This document shows positions 32,841 through 41,178 of a DNA stretch of 64,000 nucleotides, one piece after another. Numbering within the stretch: the stretch's first letter is position 1; every line of letters starts with the position of its first letter. The notes under the pieces are model-generated. The model ran no database searches, was not told the origin of the DNA, and was given only the letters and a program-made list of their open reading frames with translations. Where the stretch lies: positions 4,464,001-4,528,000 of the forward strand of contig NZ_JAHLZZ010000001.1 of assembly GCF_018967845.1 (NCBI RefSeq), given 5' to 3'. The translations under genes and the position numbers were made by a program. The stretch is from Hymenobacter siberiensis (lineage in GTDB: Bacteria; Bacteroidota; Bacteroidia; Cytophagales; Hymenobacteraceae).

Positions 32841-33608
32841 CTATCTAGCCGCTGGTCGGGTGCGATATTCGTTGTAGCCCTGCACTATTTTCACCATGTC
32901 GCGGTAGTGCAGCTGGCCGGCATTGAGGGCCGATAGCAGCTCAGGGTCATCGTGAAAATAGGCCGTCATCTGGGCCACGAAATCGCCCCGGCCCACCTTC
33001 ACCAGCTCCTCGCCGGGGCGGCGCAAAAACCACTGGCGGTCGGGAAAGCCACTCAAGCCTGGGGCACTTAAGCCCGCGGTGCCCATGACCGTGGCCCCAG
33101 CCACGCCAGCCACCGGGGCCAAGAGGGGCTGCGACATTTCAGTGTAATTGAAGAGCTCAACCGGACCATTCACCAAGCGCGTAGCGATGAGGTGCTTGCG
33201 CTTACCATTCAACACCATGTGCTCCTGATACAGCCCGTTGACTTTAATGGACTGCACCTTGTCAACGTCAATGCTGAACGGTTCGCGGCCAAACCGTTTC
33301 AGGTCCTCTTCATGCCGATGAAAGGGCAGGTATTTACTGAAACCCATCAGGTTCACCGGAATCCAGACGAAGTGCGTCTTGCCATCGGGACCCAGAGTTT
33401 CGGCCCTGCCAAAGCCCCGAATGGTTTTGTCGAGGTAACTGGTGCCCACAGCTGCCGCCAGCGAATCGTCGGCCACCAGCGGGGCAGTCACCATTGGCGC
33501 GGCCGAGGCAGTGGAAACGGCAATAGCAGGCGGGGCTTGCTGAGCGCAGCAGACACGGCCGGTAGCGACCAGTCCCAGCATAGTAATTCGCAATAAAGAT
33601 GCTTTCAT
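32841..33608 (-). CDS. Secreted protein of unknown function
   Basis: The 255-residue protein has a signal peptide ending near CCAQQ. The mature part contains KTHFVWIPVNLMGFSKYLPF, a VDKVQSIKVNGLYQEHM segment, and a C-terminal pattern, DDPELLSALNAGQLHYRDMV, followed by VQGYNEY. This last pattern (disordered Asp-rich loop, then a helix ending in YN) is seen in several Bacteroidota secreted hypotheticals, and faintly in the product at 35914-36750. I do not know its function. It precedes ispH by 54 bases on the same strand. Confidence 0.7.
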   Translation of the reverse strand: MKASLLRITMLGLVATGRVCCAQQAPPAIAVSTASAAPMVTAPLVADDSLAAAVGTSYLDKTIRGFGRAETLGPDGKTHFVWIPVNLMGFSKYLPFHRHEEDLKRFGREPFSIDVDKVQSIKVNGLYQEHMVLNGKRKHLIATRLVNGPVELFNYTEMSQPLLAPVAGVAGATVMGTAGLSAPGLSGFPDRQWFLRRPGEELVKVGRGDFVAQMTAYFHDDPELLSALNAGQLHYRDMVKIVQGYNEYRTRPAAR

Positions 33609-33662
33609 TGGTAAAAGGAAAGGGTTTTTACCGAAGTTAAGCGCCCGGGCGCGCTCAGGGAG

Positions 33663-34544
33663 CTACGCTGGCTCGCCCACGCCTTCCACGCGCTCGGCCA
33701 CCTGCTTCATCAGCCACAGCGGGGTGCTGGTGGCCCCGCAAATGCCCACGGACTGCGCGCCGGCCAGCCATTCCTCGTCTATTTCGGTTTCGTTCTCGAT
33801 GAAATAGCTGCGCGGGTTCACCACATTCACCACCGAGAACAGGGCCTTGCCATTGGAGCTTTTGCGGCCGCTCACGAAAAGCACCACGTCGTATTCGGCC
33901 GCAAATTTGGCCAGGGCGGGCTCGCGGTTGCTCACCTGCCGGCAGATGCTGTCGTTGGCATCGAAGCTATCGAGCGTGCCGCCGACGGCCTGAATGCGGG
34001 CTTCCATCAGGGCCTTCATCTTATAGAAGCCGGCCGTACTTTTGGTGGTCTGGCTGAAGAGGGTAACGGGGCGGGCAAAGTCAATCTGGTCGAGGTCGGC
34101 CTCGTTCATCACGATGATAGCGCGGTTGCCGGTCTGGCCCGTGAGGCCGGCCACTTCGGCGTGGCCGGGCTGGCCATATATCACAATCTGGCCGTCCTGG
34201 CGCTGGCTCAGGTCGAAGGCGTGCTTCACGCGGTTTTGCAGCTTGAGCACCACCGGGCAGCTGGCGTCAATCAGCTCCAGGTTGTTTTGCAGGGCCAACT
34301 GGTAGGTTTCGGGCGGCTCGCCGTGGGCCCGGATGAGCACCTTGCAGTCGTGCAGCTGGGCCAGCTGCTCGCGGTCGATGATGCGCAGGCCATGCTGGTG
34401 CAGGCGCTCCACTTCCATACGGTTGTGTACGATATCGCCGAGGCAATAAAGCGTTTTTTCGTGTGCCAGCTCATCTTCAGCCATCTGAATGGCGAATTCA
34501 ACGCCAAAGCAATAGCCGGAATTTTTATCAATCGTAACCTTCAT
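33663..34544 (-). CDS. ispH: 4-hydroxy-3-methylbut-2-enyl diphosphate reductase
   Basis: The 293-residue enzyme catalyses the last step of the MEP isoprenoid pathway. The three iron-sulfur Cys ligands are visible: GYCFGVEFAI (Cys12), DASCPVV and NDSICRQVSNRE. The second domain has the family's active-site His and Glu regions, RAHGEPPET and GQPGHAEVAGL, and GICGATSTPLWL near the end. The length is typical of the Bacteroidota form. The gene is followed by the secreted hypothetical gene and preceded by an R4 palindrome, then cmk. Confidence 0.95.
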   Translation of the reverse strand: MKVTIDKNSGYCFGVEFAIQMAEDELAHEKTLYCLGDIVHNRMEVERLHQHGLRIIDREQLAQLHDCKVLIRAHGEPPETYQLALQNNLELIDASCPVVLKLQNRVKHAFDLSQRQDGQIVIYGQPGHAEVAGLTGQTGNRAIIVMNEADLDQIDFARPVTLFSQTTKSTAGFYKMKALMEARIQAVGGTLDSFDANDSICRQVSNREPALAKFAAEYDVVLFVSGRKSSNGKALFSVVNVVNPRSYFIENETEIDEEWLAGAQSVGICGATSTPLWLMKQVAERVEGVGEPA

Positions 34545-34637
34545 GCTGTGCCTTTAACATCACTGCGGCGGCGAGGAGTTCACCGGGGACAAAGGTACGG
34601 CAAGGCGGCGGGGTATGGCATTGGGAGCAGTCGGCCC

Positions 34638-34721
34638 GTCATGCAGAGCGCAGCGCAGCATCTTGCCCGCAGATAAGCATATCATTTACTATTGCGGGCA
34701 AGATGCTGCGCTCTGCATGAC
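34638..34721. repeat. Palindrome, family R4, between cmk and ispH
   Basis: The left edge GTCATGCAGAGCGCAGCGCA pairs with the right edge TGCGCTCTGCATGAC and its extension GCGGGCAAGATGC. The arms are about 28 bases around a loop of 28. The GTCATGCAGAGCGCAGCG edge is the same as at 59973-60069. Confidence 0.88.
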
Positions 34722-34752
34722 CACCTTTTCCGTCTTTCCCTCTAAGCCTCCC

Positions 34753-35445
34753 CTAGTCCCAGCCCGCCATGAACAGAGCCGATGACACCCTATCGAGCAC
34801 AAAATCAACCTGCTCCGCAATGGTGATGTGCGTGGTATCGAGCAGCACAGCATCGGCGGCGCGGCGCAGCGGGCTTTCGGCGCGGGTCGAGTCGAGGTAG
34901 TCGCGCTTGCGCAGGTTCTCGATGATGTCTTCCAGGGGCACCTGTTCGCCTGTTGCGGCCAGCTCGTCCTGGCGGCGGCGGGCGCGCAGCTCCACGTCGG
35001 CAGTCATGAAGATTTTCACTTCCGCATCGGGAAATACGGTAGTGCCGATGTCGCGGCCGTCCATCACGACGCCGCGCTTGCGGCCCATTTGCTGCTGCTG
35101 GGCCACCATGGCGTGCCGCACCATCGGGATGACCGACACTTCGCTCACAGAGTTAGAAATCCGCATCTGGCGAATGTCGTCCTCGCAATTCACGCCGTTT
35201 AGGAACAGCTCGTTGCGGCCCGTGTGGCGGTGGCGGCGGAAGGTGATGCTGATTTCGCGCAAAACCTGCTCGATGCGGGCCATGTCGTCGAAGCTGATGC
35301 CCTGCTCCAGCAGGTGCAGCGTAACGGCGCGATACATCGCCCCCGTATCGACGTAGGCGTAGTGTAGCAGCGACGCTACGGCTTTGGCTGTGGTGCTTTT
35401 GCCACAGGAGGAGTAACCATCAATGGCGATAACGAGTTGTTTCAT
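34753..35445 (-). CDS. cmk: Cytidylate kinase
   Basis: The 230-residue enzyme starts at the ATG at 35445. IAIDGYSSCGKST is its P-loop, VDTGAMYRAVTLHLLEQG the conserved first-helix region, GRDIGTTVFPDAEVKIFM the CMP-binding strand, and RDYLDSTRAESPLR the lid. It phosphorylates CMP and dCMP with ATP. The hypothetical gene at 35477-35881 ends 31 bases upstream, so they may be co-transcribed. Confidence 0.95.
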   Translation of the reverse strand: MKQLVIAIDGYSSCGKSTTAKAVASLLHYAYVDTGAMYRAVTLHLLEQGISFDDMARIEQVLREISITFRRHRHTGRNELFLNGVNCEDDIRQMRISNSVSEVSVIPMVRHAMVAQQQQMGRKRGVVMDGRDIGTTVFPDAEVKIFMTADVELRARRRQDELAATGEQVPLEDIIENLRKRDYLDSTRAESPLRRAADAVLLDTTHITIAEQVDFVLDRVSSALFMAGWD

Positions 35446-35476
35446 AACGACGCGGGCGGCCATTGGCCCCGCAAGA

Positions 35477-35881
35477 TTACGAAATCCAAGCCTTACGAGC
35501 AGCAGGTGGGCTCTTCAACCGCTGTGGAATGGAGGCAAAAAAGGCCGCTACGGAGGCGCTTTCTCCCTCATTCAGTTGCGCATCGACTAAATAAAAGGGA
35601 TTAAAAAAAAATCGACCGCCCAGCCCCACGCCGGTCGTGCGGTCCTTGCCGGTGCCCCATTCGCCCCGATAGACCTCTACCAGGCACTGCCCCAGGAAGC
35701 AGCCCAGCGCCATTACCACGCCCGGCCGCTCGGCCGGCCCCAAAATGCCCCGCTGCGCCCGGATAAAATTATCCAGGTGGGCCACGCCTTCGGCATCGAA
35801 GGCCTTTAACTTCAATTGCTGCCGCACCTGCTCGGCGGCGGCCGTTATGGAATCGAGGGGAGTTGGCGTGGGCTTAGACAT
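35477..35881 (-). CDS. Conserved hypothetical cytoplasmic protein
   Basis: The 134-residue protein starts at the ATG at 35881. It has no signal peptide or membrane segment. An N-terminal helical part (residues 10-60) ends in RAQRGILGPAERPGVVMALG, then FLGQCLVEVYRGEWG and GGRFFFNPFYLVDAQLNEG. The closing segment is polar. I do not recognise a family with a known function. It sits between cmk (31 bases downstream) and a secreted hypothetical gene (32 bases upstream), so the three probably share a transcript. Confidence 0.68.
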   Translation of the reverse strand: MSKPTPTPLDSITAAAEQVRQQLKLKAFDAEGVAHLDNFIRAQRGILGPAERPGVVMALGCFLGQCLVEVYRGEWGTGKDRTTGVGLGGRFFFNPFYLVDAQLNEGESASVAAFFASIPQRLKSPPAARKAWIS

Positions 35882-35913
35882 AAAACAAAGTAAACCAGAA
35901 ACCACCGCCCGGG

Positions 35914-36750
35914 TTATTTGCGGGCCTGTAGCAGGGCCTCGCGGCGGTTCGCGGCGTAAGTGGCCAGCAGTTGCGGGGCCTCAAAGCGTGAATCCATTTC
36001 GCCGGCGCGCAGGCGGGCGCAGAGGATGGGGTCGTCGGCCAGCAGCCCGAGCATCAGGCGGCGGTAGGCACCGGCTTTGGCGGGCAATTCAAACGTCCGG
36101 GCGGCCTGGCGCAGCAAGATGGTCTGGCTGGTGCGCGGATACACAAACAGGTCCATTATAATCCCGAAGAAAGAATTCTTAACGGCCTCATCCTGCCTGG
36201 CTAGGTAGTCGATGGGCGGTGTGGCCCCGGGCGTGGGCACGGCCGGGCCATTCAACGGGGCAGGCTGACGGTACGGGCGCTGGTCCTCTGGCGTGAAGGC
36301 CTGATACTTCAGCACCTCGTACCGGTCGTCGCGGTACTGGCGCTGGGCAAAGCTGGCCGGCACCAGCCGGTGGCCTTTGCGCTGTACGAAGGCCGGTACG
36401 GTCACAAACGTGTCGCCGCGCACCACATAGGCGCTCACCTCGCCGGGCCAGAATACTGCATAATCGGTCAGGTTATCGGGGCGCAGGCGCACACGGTCGG
36501 GCAGGTCAGGACCGAATATTTCGGCCGGATGCCAACTACCATCGGGCAGGCGGTAGGTGCCGGGATAGCCACTGGCAGCGTAGCGTGGTGCAGACGCGAG
36601 GGGGTAGTCGGCCGGGCGGGTGGCCGAGGGTGTGGTGGGCCCGATAGTAGCCGCCGGGCGCGGGTTGCGCAACGGTATCTGGGCAGGGCTGATGAAGCTC
36701 AACAGTAAAAGAATCAGCAGCAGCCCGCCGGAAAGGAAGGTATTTCGCAT
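35914..36750 (-). CDS. Secreted protein of unknown function
   Basis: The 278-residue product starts at the ATG at 36750. A strong hydrophobic signal (LLLILLLLSFISPAQ) is followed by a Pro/Ala-rich linker and a compact domain. PGTYRLPDGSWHPAEIFGPD then VRGDTFVTVPAFVQ looks like a small beta domain. The C-terminal helical part, SQTILLRQAARTFELPAKAG and ADDPILCARLRAGE, resembles the ending of the product at 32841-33608. The function is unknown. It heads the run leading to cmk. Confidence 0.7.
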   Translation of the reverse strand: MRNTFLSGGLLLILLLLSFISPAQIPLRNPRPAATIGPTTPSATRPADYPLASAPRYAASGYPGTYRLPDGSWHPAEIFGPDLPDRVRLRPDNLTDYAVFWPGEVSAYVVRGDTFVTVPAFVQRKGHRLVPASFAQRQYRDDRYEVLKYQAFTPEDQRPYRQPAPLNGPAVPTPGATPPIDYLARQDEAVKNSFFGIIMDLFVYPRTSQTILLRQAARTFELPAKAGAYRRLMLGLLADDPILCARLRAGEMDSRFEAPQLLATYAANRREALLQARK

Positions 36751-36791
36751 AATGGGTAGAGCCAAGCGAGTTGTAAAAGGTTGCTTAAAGC

Positions 36792-36848
36792 CTATCCGAA
36801 TAGGGCGTCATGCTTCGCTCCGCTCTGCATGACGCCCTATTCGGATAG
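36792..36848. repeat. Perfect 22-bp palindrome, R4-related
   Basis: CTATCCGAATAGGGCGTCAT plus GC (36792-36813) pairs perfectly with 36827-36848 around 13 bases. The centre TTCGCTCCGCTCT matches the R4 edge (GAGCG..GCAG) inverted, so it is a compact member or relative of that family. It lies 42 bases from the end of the secreted hypothetical gene's start side. Confidence 0.85.
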
Positions 36849-36852
36849 CCTC

Positions 36853-37002
36853 TTAGTGCCCACACGGGCACGGCACCGATTTACCACCGCTGTGGTGCTT
36901 GTACCAGGAGGTTTTTTTCTGTTGGGCCGTGCGGCGGGCACAGCCGCCCTGGGCCAGCAGCAGCGGCAGCACGAGCAGCAAAAGGGCAAGATTCTTTTTC
37001 AC
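36853..37002 (-). CDS. Small lipoprotein with GTG start
   Basis: A 49-residue frame starts with GTG at 37002 (read as MKKNLALLLLVLPLLLAQGG). The lipobox-like LLAQGGC gives a lipid-modified Cys near residue 21. The short mature part, ARRTAQQKKTSWYKHHSGGK, is basic and ends CPCGH. The Cys-Pro-Cys-Gly-His tail could bind a metal. It stops 5 bases after the R4-like palindrome. The signal and lipobox make chance unlikely, but the function is unknown. Confidence 0.6.
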   Translation of the reverse strand: MKKNLALLLLVLPLLLAQGGCARRTAQQKKTSWYKHHSGGKSVPCPCGH

Positions 37003-37089
37003 CGGAAGCGGTTTTTTGTCAAATATAAGGTTCTTTGCCGACGCAAAACCGGCAACAGGTCGGTTTGCCATTCGCTCCAGCCCCACCTT

Positions 37090-38745
37090 ATGACTGTAGA
37101 TTTCTCGCTCACGGCCAACGTCGTCGACATCTTCGCCCGTTCCATCCAGCCCGCCATTATTCAGATTGAAGGCGGCCGCATCGCCGCCATCGCGCCCATT
37201 GCCGAGGCTGAGGCCGACCCTACCCTGCCCTACGTGCTGCCCGGTTTTGTCGATGCCCATGTGCACGTCGAAAGCTCGCTGCTGGTGCCTACCGAGTTTG
37301 CCCGCTTGGCCGTGGCGCACGGCACGGTAGCCACCGTGAGCGACCCGCACGAAATCGGCAACGTGCTGGGCGTGGCTGGGGTGGAGTTCATGCTCGAAAA
37401 CGCGGCGCACTCGCCCTTTAAATTCTGCTTCGGTGCGCCCAGCTGCGTGCCAGCCACGCCGTTTGAGACGGCCGGGGCCGAAATCACGGTGGCCGACATC
37501 AAAAAGCTGTTCGAAAACCCCAAAATCGGCTATCTGGCCGAGATGATGAACTGGCCCGGCGTGCTGCACCGCGACGCCGACGTGATGGCCAAAATTGCCC
37601 TGGCCCACGCCGCCGGCCGCCCCGTGGACGGCCACGCCCCCGGCCTGCGCGGCGATGATGCCGCCCACTACGCCAGCGCCGGCATCAGCACCGACCACGA
37701 GTGCTTCACCGCCGCCGAGGCGCTCGACAAGCTGGCCGTGGGCATGAAAATCCTCATCCGCGAGGGGTCAGCGGCCCGCAACTTCGATGCCCTCATCGAG
37801 CTCATGCCTGAGCACTACCACCACCTCATGTTCTGCTCCGACGACAAGCACCCCGATACGCTGGTGCTGGGCCACATCAACCAGCTGGTGCAGCGCGCCG
37901 TGGCCCTCGGCAACGACGTGTTCAATGTGCTACGCGTGGCCTGCATCAACCCCGTGAAGCACTACCACCTGCCCGTGGGCCTGCTGGGCGAAGGCGACCC
38001 GGCCGACTTCATCGTGGTGAAAGACCTGCGCGATTTCGAAGTGCTGCAAACCTACCTGGATGGACAGCTGGTGGCCGAAAATGGCCAGTCGCTGCTACCC
38101 GCCGCGCCCATTGCCGTGGTCAATAACTTCCACGCCCAGCCCGTGACGGCGGCCGATTTCCAGCTGCCCACCACCAAGGAATCGGCCACGCTCCGCGTCA
38201 TCGAGTGCTTCGATGGCCAGCTCATCACGGCCCGCGTCGATTTGCCGGCCACCATCGAGAAGGGCCTCGTGGTGCCCGATGTGGCTGCCGACGTACTCAA
38301 GCTGGCCGTCATCAACCGCTACCAGCCGCACGTAACGCCGGCCGTGGCCTTCATTCAGGGCTTTGGGCTGAAGCACGGCGCGCTGGCCAGCAGCGTGGGC
38401 CACGACTCGCACAACATCACGGCCGTGGGCTGCGACGACGAAAGCCTGGCCCGCGCCGTGAACCTGGTGATTCAGGCCAAAGGCGGCCTGGCCGCCGTAG
38501 GCGCCGATGGCCAGGAAATTCTGGTGCCGCTGCCGGTAGCCGGCCTCATGTCGGACCAAAGCGGCACGGCCGTGGCGGAGGCTTATGCCGCTGTTGATGC
38601 CTTGTCCAAGCAAATGGGCTCGCCGCTGGGCGCGCCATTTATGACGCTCTCGTTCATGGCGCTGCTCGTTATCCCAAGCCTGAAACTGAGCGACAAGGGG
38701 CTGTTCGACGGCCAGCAATTCACGTTCGTTGATGCGGTGGAATAA
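37090..38745 (+). CDS. ade: Adenine deaminase
   Basis: The product has 551 residues from the ATG at 37090; the longer in-frame extension upstream crosses the palindrome and is not credible. The amidohydrolase metal site GFVDAHVHVESS appears near residue 55, followed by PHEIGNVLG and STDHECFTAAEAL. CSDDKHPDTLVLGHI is the later metal Asp region, and the C-terminal adenine-deaminase domain has SSVGHDSHNITAVGC. The enzyme turns adenine into hypoxanthine for purine salvage, with iron or manganese. No purine transporter is adjacent. Confidence 0.94.
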   Translation: MTVDFSLTANVVDIFARSIQPAIIQIEGGRIAAIAPIAEAEADPTLPYVLPGFVDAHVHVESSLLVPTEFARLAVAHGTVATVSDPHEIGNVLGVAGVEFMLENAAHSPFKFCFGAPSCVPATPFETAGAEITVADIKKLFENPKIGYLAEMMNWPGVLHRDADVMAKIALAHAAGRPVDGHAPGLRGDDAAHYASAGISTDHECFTAAEALDKLAVGMKILIREGSAARNFDALIELMPEHYHHLMFCSDDKHPDTLVLGHINQLVQRAVALGNDVFNVLRVACINPVKHYHLPVGLLGEGDPADFIVVKDLRDFEVLQTYLDGQLVAENGQSLLPAAPIAVVNNFHAQPVTAADFQLPTTKESATLRVIECFDGQLITARVDLPATIEKGLVVPDVAADVLKLAVINRYQPHVTPAVAFIQGFGLKHGALASSVGHDSHNITAVGCDDESLARAVNLVIQAKGGLAAVGADGQEILVPLPVAGLMSDQSGTAVAEAYAAVDALSKQMGSPLGAPFMTLSFMALLVIPSLKLSDKGLFDGQQFTFVDAVE

Positions 38746-38795
38746 ATTTAGCGCGATTTCTGCGTAGGGTCCGACCCCGCACCCTATTGTTCTTT

Positions 38796-39278
38796 ATGAA
38801 ACTGCTACTGCTTCTTGTACCATGCCTGCTGCTGGCCACCCAGCCCACGGCCGCACAAAAATACCGCACCGCCGCCGGCCTTCGCAGCGACGGTAACAAC
38901 TACGGACTCACCATTCAGCAGCTTATTCTGCCCAAAACCACGCTGGAAGGCCTGGGCATGTTTGGGGTGCGCGAGCGTAGCGCCACGGTGCTGGCCGAGC
39001 GCCATTTCGGCATTCTCGGCCCCAGCCTGAACTACTATTTCGGGGCCGGGGCGCACGTGGGCAACCACAAGGACGATGGCACTTTCTGGGGCTTCGATGG
39101 CATGATTGGCGCGGAGTATAAAATCGCCTTCATCCCCCTCGTCATCTCCCTCGATTTCAAGCCCACCATCGAGTACGGCTCGGCCGACTGGAACCGATTT
39201 CCCACGGCGTTTTCCATCCGCTACATCTTTATCAAACAGAAAAAAACCGGCATTTTTCGCATTTTCGACAAGCGTTGA
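38796..39278 (+). CDS. Secreted barrel-like protein, related to 14162-14761
   Basis: The product has 160 residues from the ATG at 38796. A signal peptide ends near TAAQ. The mature part has alternating strands, with NYYFGAGAHVGN, GMIGAEYKIAFIPLVISLDF and a final FSIRYIFIKQKK. The YFGAGAHVG and GAEYK..PL.ISLD.KP pattern matches the protein at 14162-14761, so these are two members of a small outer membrane protein family. Its tail is more basic (KKTGIFRIFDKR) than a standard barrel end. The function is unknown. A strong terminator follows. Confidence 0.75.
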   Translation: MKLLLLLVPCLLLATQPTAAQKYRTAAGLRSDGNNYGLTIQQLILPKTTLEGLGMFGVRERSATVLAERHFGILGPSLNYYFGAGAHVGNHKDDGTFWGFDGMIGAEYKIAFIPLVISLDFKPTIEYGSADWNRFPTAFSIRYIFIKQKKTGIFRIFDKR

Positions 39279-39283
39279 GCGCA

Positions 39284-39326
39284 CATAAAAAAACCGCTGC
39301 CGGCGAACCAGCAGCGGTTTTTTATG
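39284..39326. terminator. Intrinsic terminator, bidirectional
   Basis: CATAAAAAAACCGCTGC pairs with GCAGCGGTTTTTTATG around a 10-base loop. It lies between the plus-strand barrel-like gene and the minus-strand response regulator and can serve both. Confidence 0.88.
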
Positions 39327-39362
39327 CGCGTTTCCACCGGGCGGACCGGCAGAAAGCAGGGG

Positions 39363-39773
39363 TTATTGAAAGCGCTTTTCCAGCAGCTTGCGCATTTTTT
39401 CCTCGGTGAGGGGCTTGGTCAGGTACTCTACGTTGGGGTACTGAGCCACGCGGGCGGTATCGGCCCCGTGCATGGAGGTGGTGAGCACGGCCATTACGGT
39501 CTGGTCCTGCACGGGTTGGGGCAGAGCATTGTAGAGCTCCAGGAACTCGAAGCCGGACACGCCGGGCATTTTCAGGTCTACAAACACGAGGTCGGGCGCG
39601 GGCACGCTGCACTCGGTAGTGTTGTCACCCCAGAGCTGCTCGAAGGCTTCATCGGCCCGCGAAAACGTGCTGACGTGGTCGGCCACCGCGAGCCGCCCCA
39701 GCAGCCGGTTGTTGAGAAAGCTCGTGGTTTCGTTGTCGTCAACGAGTACAATGTGATTCAAATTAGCAGACAT
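39363..39773 (-). CDS. Single-domain response regulator (orphan)
   Basis: The 136-residue receiver has IVLVDDNETTSFLNNRLLGR at the start, the phospho-Asp (about residue 66) in LVFVDLKMPGV, VLTTSMHG with the Thr/Ser, and YLTKPLTEE with the Lys. It has no output domain and no kinase gene beside it. It closely resembles the receiver at 21447-21851 in the first helix, so the pair may answer to related kinases. The role is unknown. Confidence 0.88.
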   Translation of the reverse strand: MSANLNHIVLVDDNETTSFLNNRLLGRLAVADHVSTFSRADEAFEQLWGDNTTECSVPAPDLVFVDLKMPGVSGFEFLELYNALPQPVQDQTVMAVLTTSMHGADTARVAQYPNVEYLTKPLTEEKMRKLLEKRFQ

Positions 39774-39844
39774 ATTGTAGGGCTAAAAAACAAGCTTTTA
39801 CGAAGATAACATCCTGACCGCGCTTCCGCAATGGCCTAGCTCAC

Positions 39845-40822
39845 TTAGAGCCATCCCTGGGCGCGCATCCAGTCGTCGTTATAGATTTTTCCGAGGTAGC
39901 GGGTGCCGTGGTCGGGCAGGATAATCACCATCGTGTCGTCCTCTTTCAGGTGCTCGCGGGCGTACTCCAAGGCCCCGAAAACGGCCGAGCCGCAGCTCCA
40001 GCCCACAAACAAGCCTTCTTCTTTGGCCAGGCGGCGCGTCATCACGGCGGCGTCCTCGTCGGTTACTTTAATGAACAAATCGATAACATCGAAGTCCACG
40101 TTCTTCGGCAGAATATCTTCGCCGATGCCCTCCGTTTTATAGGGGTAGATTTCGTTTTCGTCGAAGATGCCCGTTTCCTTGTATTTCTTGAACACCGAGC
40201 CATAGGTATCGAGGCCGATGGTCACGATGGCCGGGTTCTGTTCCTTGAGGTACTTGCTGACGCCGGAAATGGTGCCGCCCGTACCCACACCGGCCGCCCA
40301 GTGCGTGATTTTGCCCTCCGTCTGCGCCCAGATTTCGGGGCCGGTGGCATCGTAGTGCGCAGCGGCGTTCGAGAGGTTGTCGTACTGGTTGGGGTAGAAG
40401 GAATTGGGCGTTTCCTCGCTCAGGCGCTTGGCTACGGAGTAGTAGCTGCGCGGGTCTTCGGGGGCCACGTCTACGGGGCACACCACCACCTGGGCGCCCA
40501 CGGCGCGCAGAATGTCCTGCTTTTCCTTGCTCTGCTTGTCACTCATCACGAAGATGGTGTTGTAGCCTTTGGCGATGGCGGCCAGGGCCAGGCCCATGCC
40601 CGTATTGCCGCTAGTGCCCTCAATGATGGTGCCGCCGGGCTGGATAAGGCCGGCCTTCTCGGCGTCTTCCAGCATGCGGATGGCCATGCGGTCCTTCACC
40701 GAGTTGCCGGGGTTGAAATACTCAACCTTGGCCAGCACGGTGCCTTTAATGCCGTCGGTTACTTTATTGAGCTTAACGAGAGGCGTGTTGCCAACAGCCT
40801 CGATAACGTGGTTGAAATACAT
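39845..40822 (-). CDS. PLP-dependent cysteine synthase / cystathionine beta-synthase family
   Basis: The 325-residue protein is a fold-type II PLP enzyme. NPGNSVKDR holds the PLP Lys (Lys43), EGTSGNTGMGLAL binds the amino-acid substrate, GVGTGGTISGVSKYL binds the phosphate, and VGWSCGSAVFGAL is the last conserved Ser region. It is closer to the CBS core than to CysK in the C-terminal part, but it lacks the CBS regulatory domain. It may make cystathionine or cysteine from serine derivatives. No neighbouring sulfur gene decides between them. Confidence 0.88.
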   Translation of the reverse strand: MYFNHVIEAVGNTPLVKLNKVTDGIKGTVLAKVEYFNPGNSVKDRMAIRMLEDAEKAGLIQPGGTIIEGTSGNTGMGLALAAIAKGYNTIFVMSDKQSKEKQDILRAVGAQVVVCPVDVAPEDPRSYYSVAKRLSEETPNSFYPNQYDNLSNAAAHYDATGPEIWAQTEGKITHWAAGVGTGGTISGVSKYLKEQNPAIVTIGLDTYGSVFKKYKETGIFDENEIYPYKTEGIGEDILPKNVDFDVIDLFIKVTDEDAAVMTRRLAKEEGLFVGWSCGSAVFGALEYAREHLKEDDTMVIILPDHGTRYLGKIYNDDWMRAQGWL

Positions 40823-40919
40823 CGAAAAATGATGGGTGGGGAGATGGGGGAGTCAGGGGGCAAAGGTACGGATTTCGGCGGCGGGGCAGAGGCGGTTGCT
40901 GGTAGTGGCTGAATAGAAG

Positions 40920-41012
40920 GTCATGTCGAGCGCAGCCGAAACATTTCGCCCGGGTCGTTCACACGATTGATTTACTGCTGCACGCGAGATGTCTCGGCTG
41001 CGCTCGACATAA
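40920..41012. repeat. Palindrome, family R4, between cysK/CBS gene and sucD
   Basis: GTCATGTCGAGCGCAGCCGA and TCGGCTGCGCTCGACATAAC form long arms with few mismatches around about 45 bases. It lies in the shared upstream region of two divergent genes. Its edge is GTCATGTCGAGCGCAG rather than GTCATGCAGAGCGCAG, a variant of the same family. Confidence 0.85.
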
Positions 41013-41178
41013 CGGTCCAAGGGTGTTCTGCATAACGTTCCGGCAGTGCTCCGCATGACCTTCAACCGATTGCATAACTTCTGCCTTGCCCTAGCCCCAA
41101 AACCCCCTACTTTTGCACCACCGTTGCCCGTCCGGGCTTCCCTCCTCCACTCCATCAATATCCCAAAAACACCTCCGA

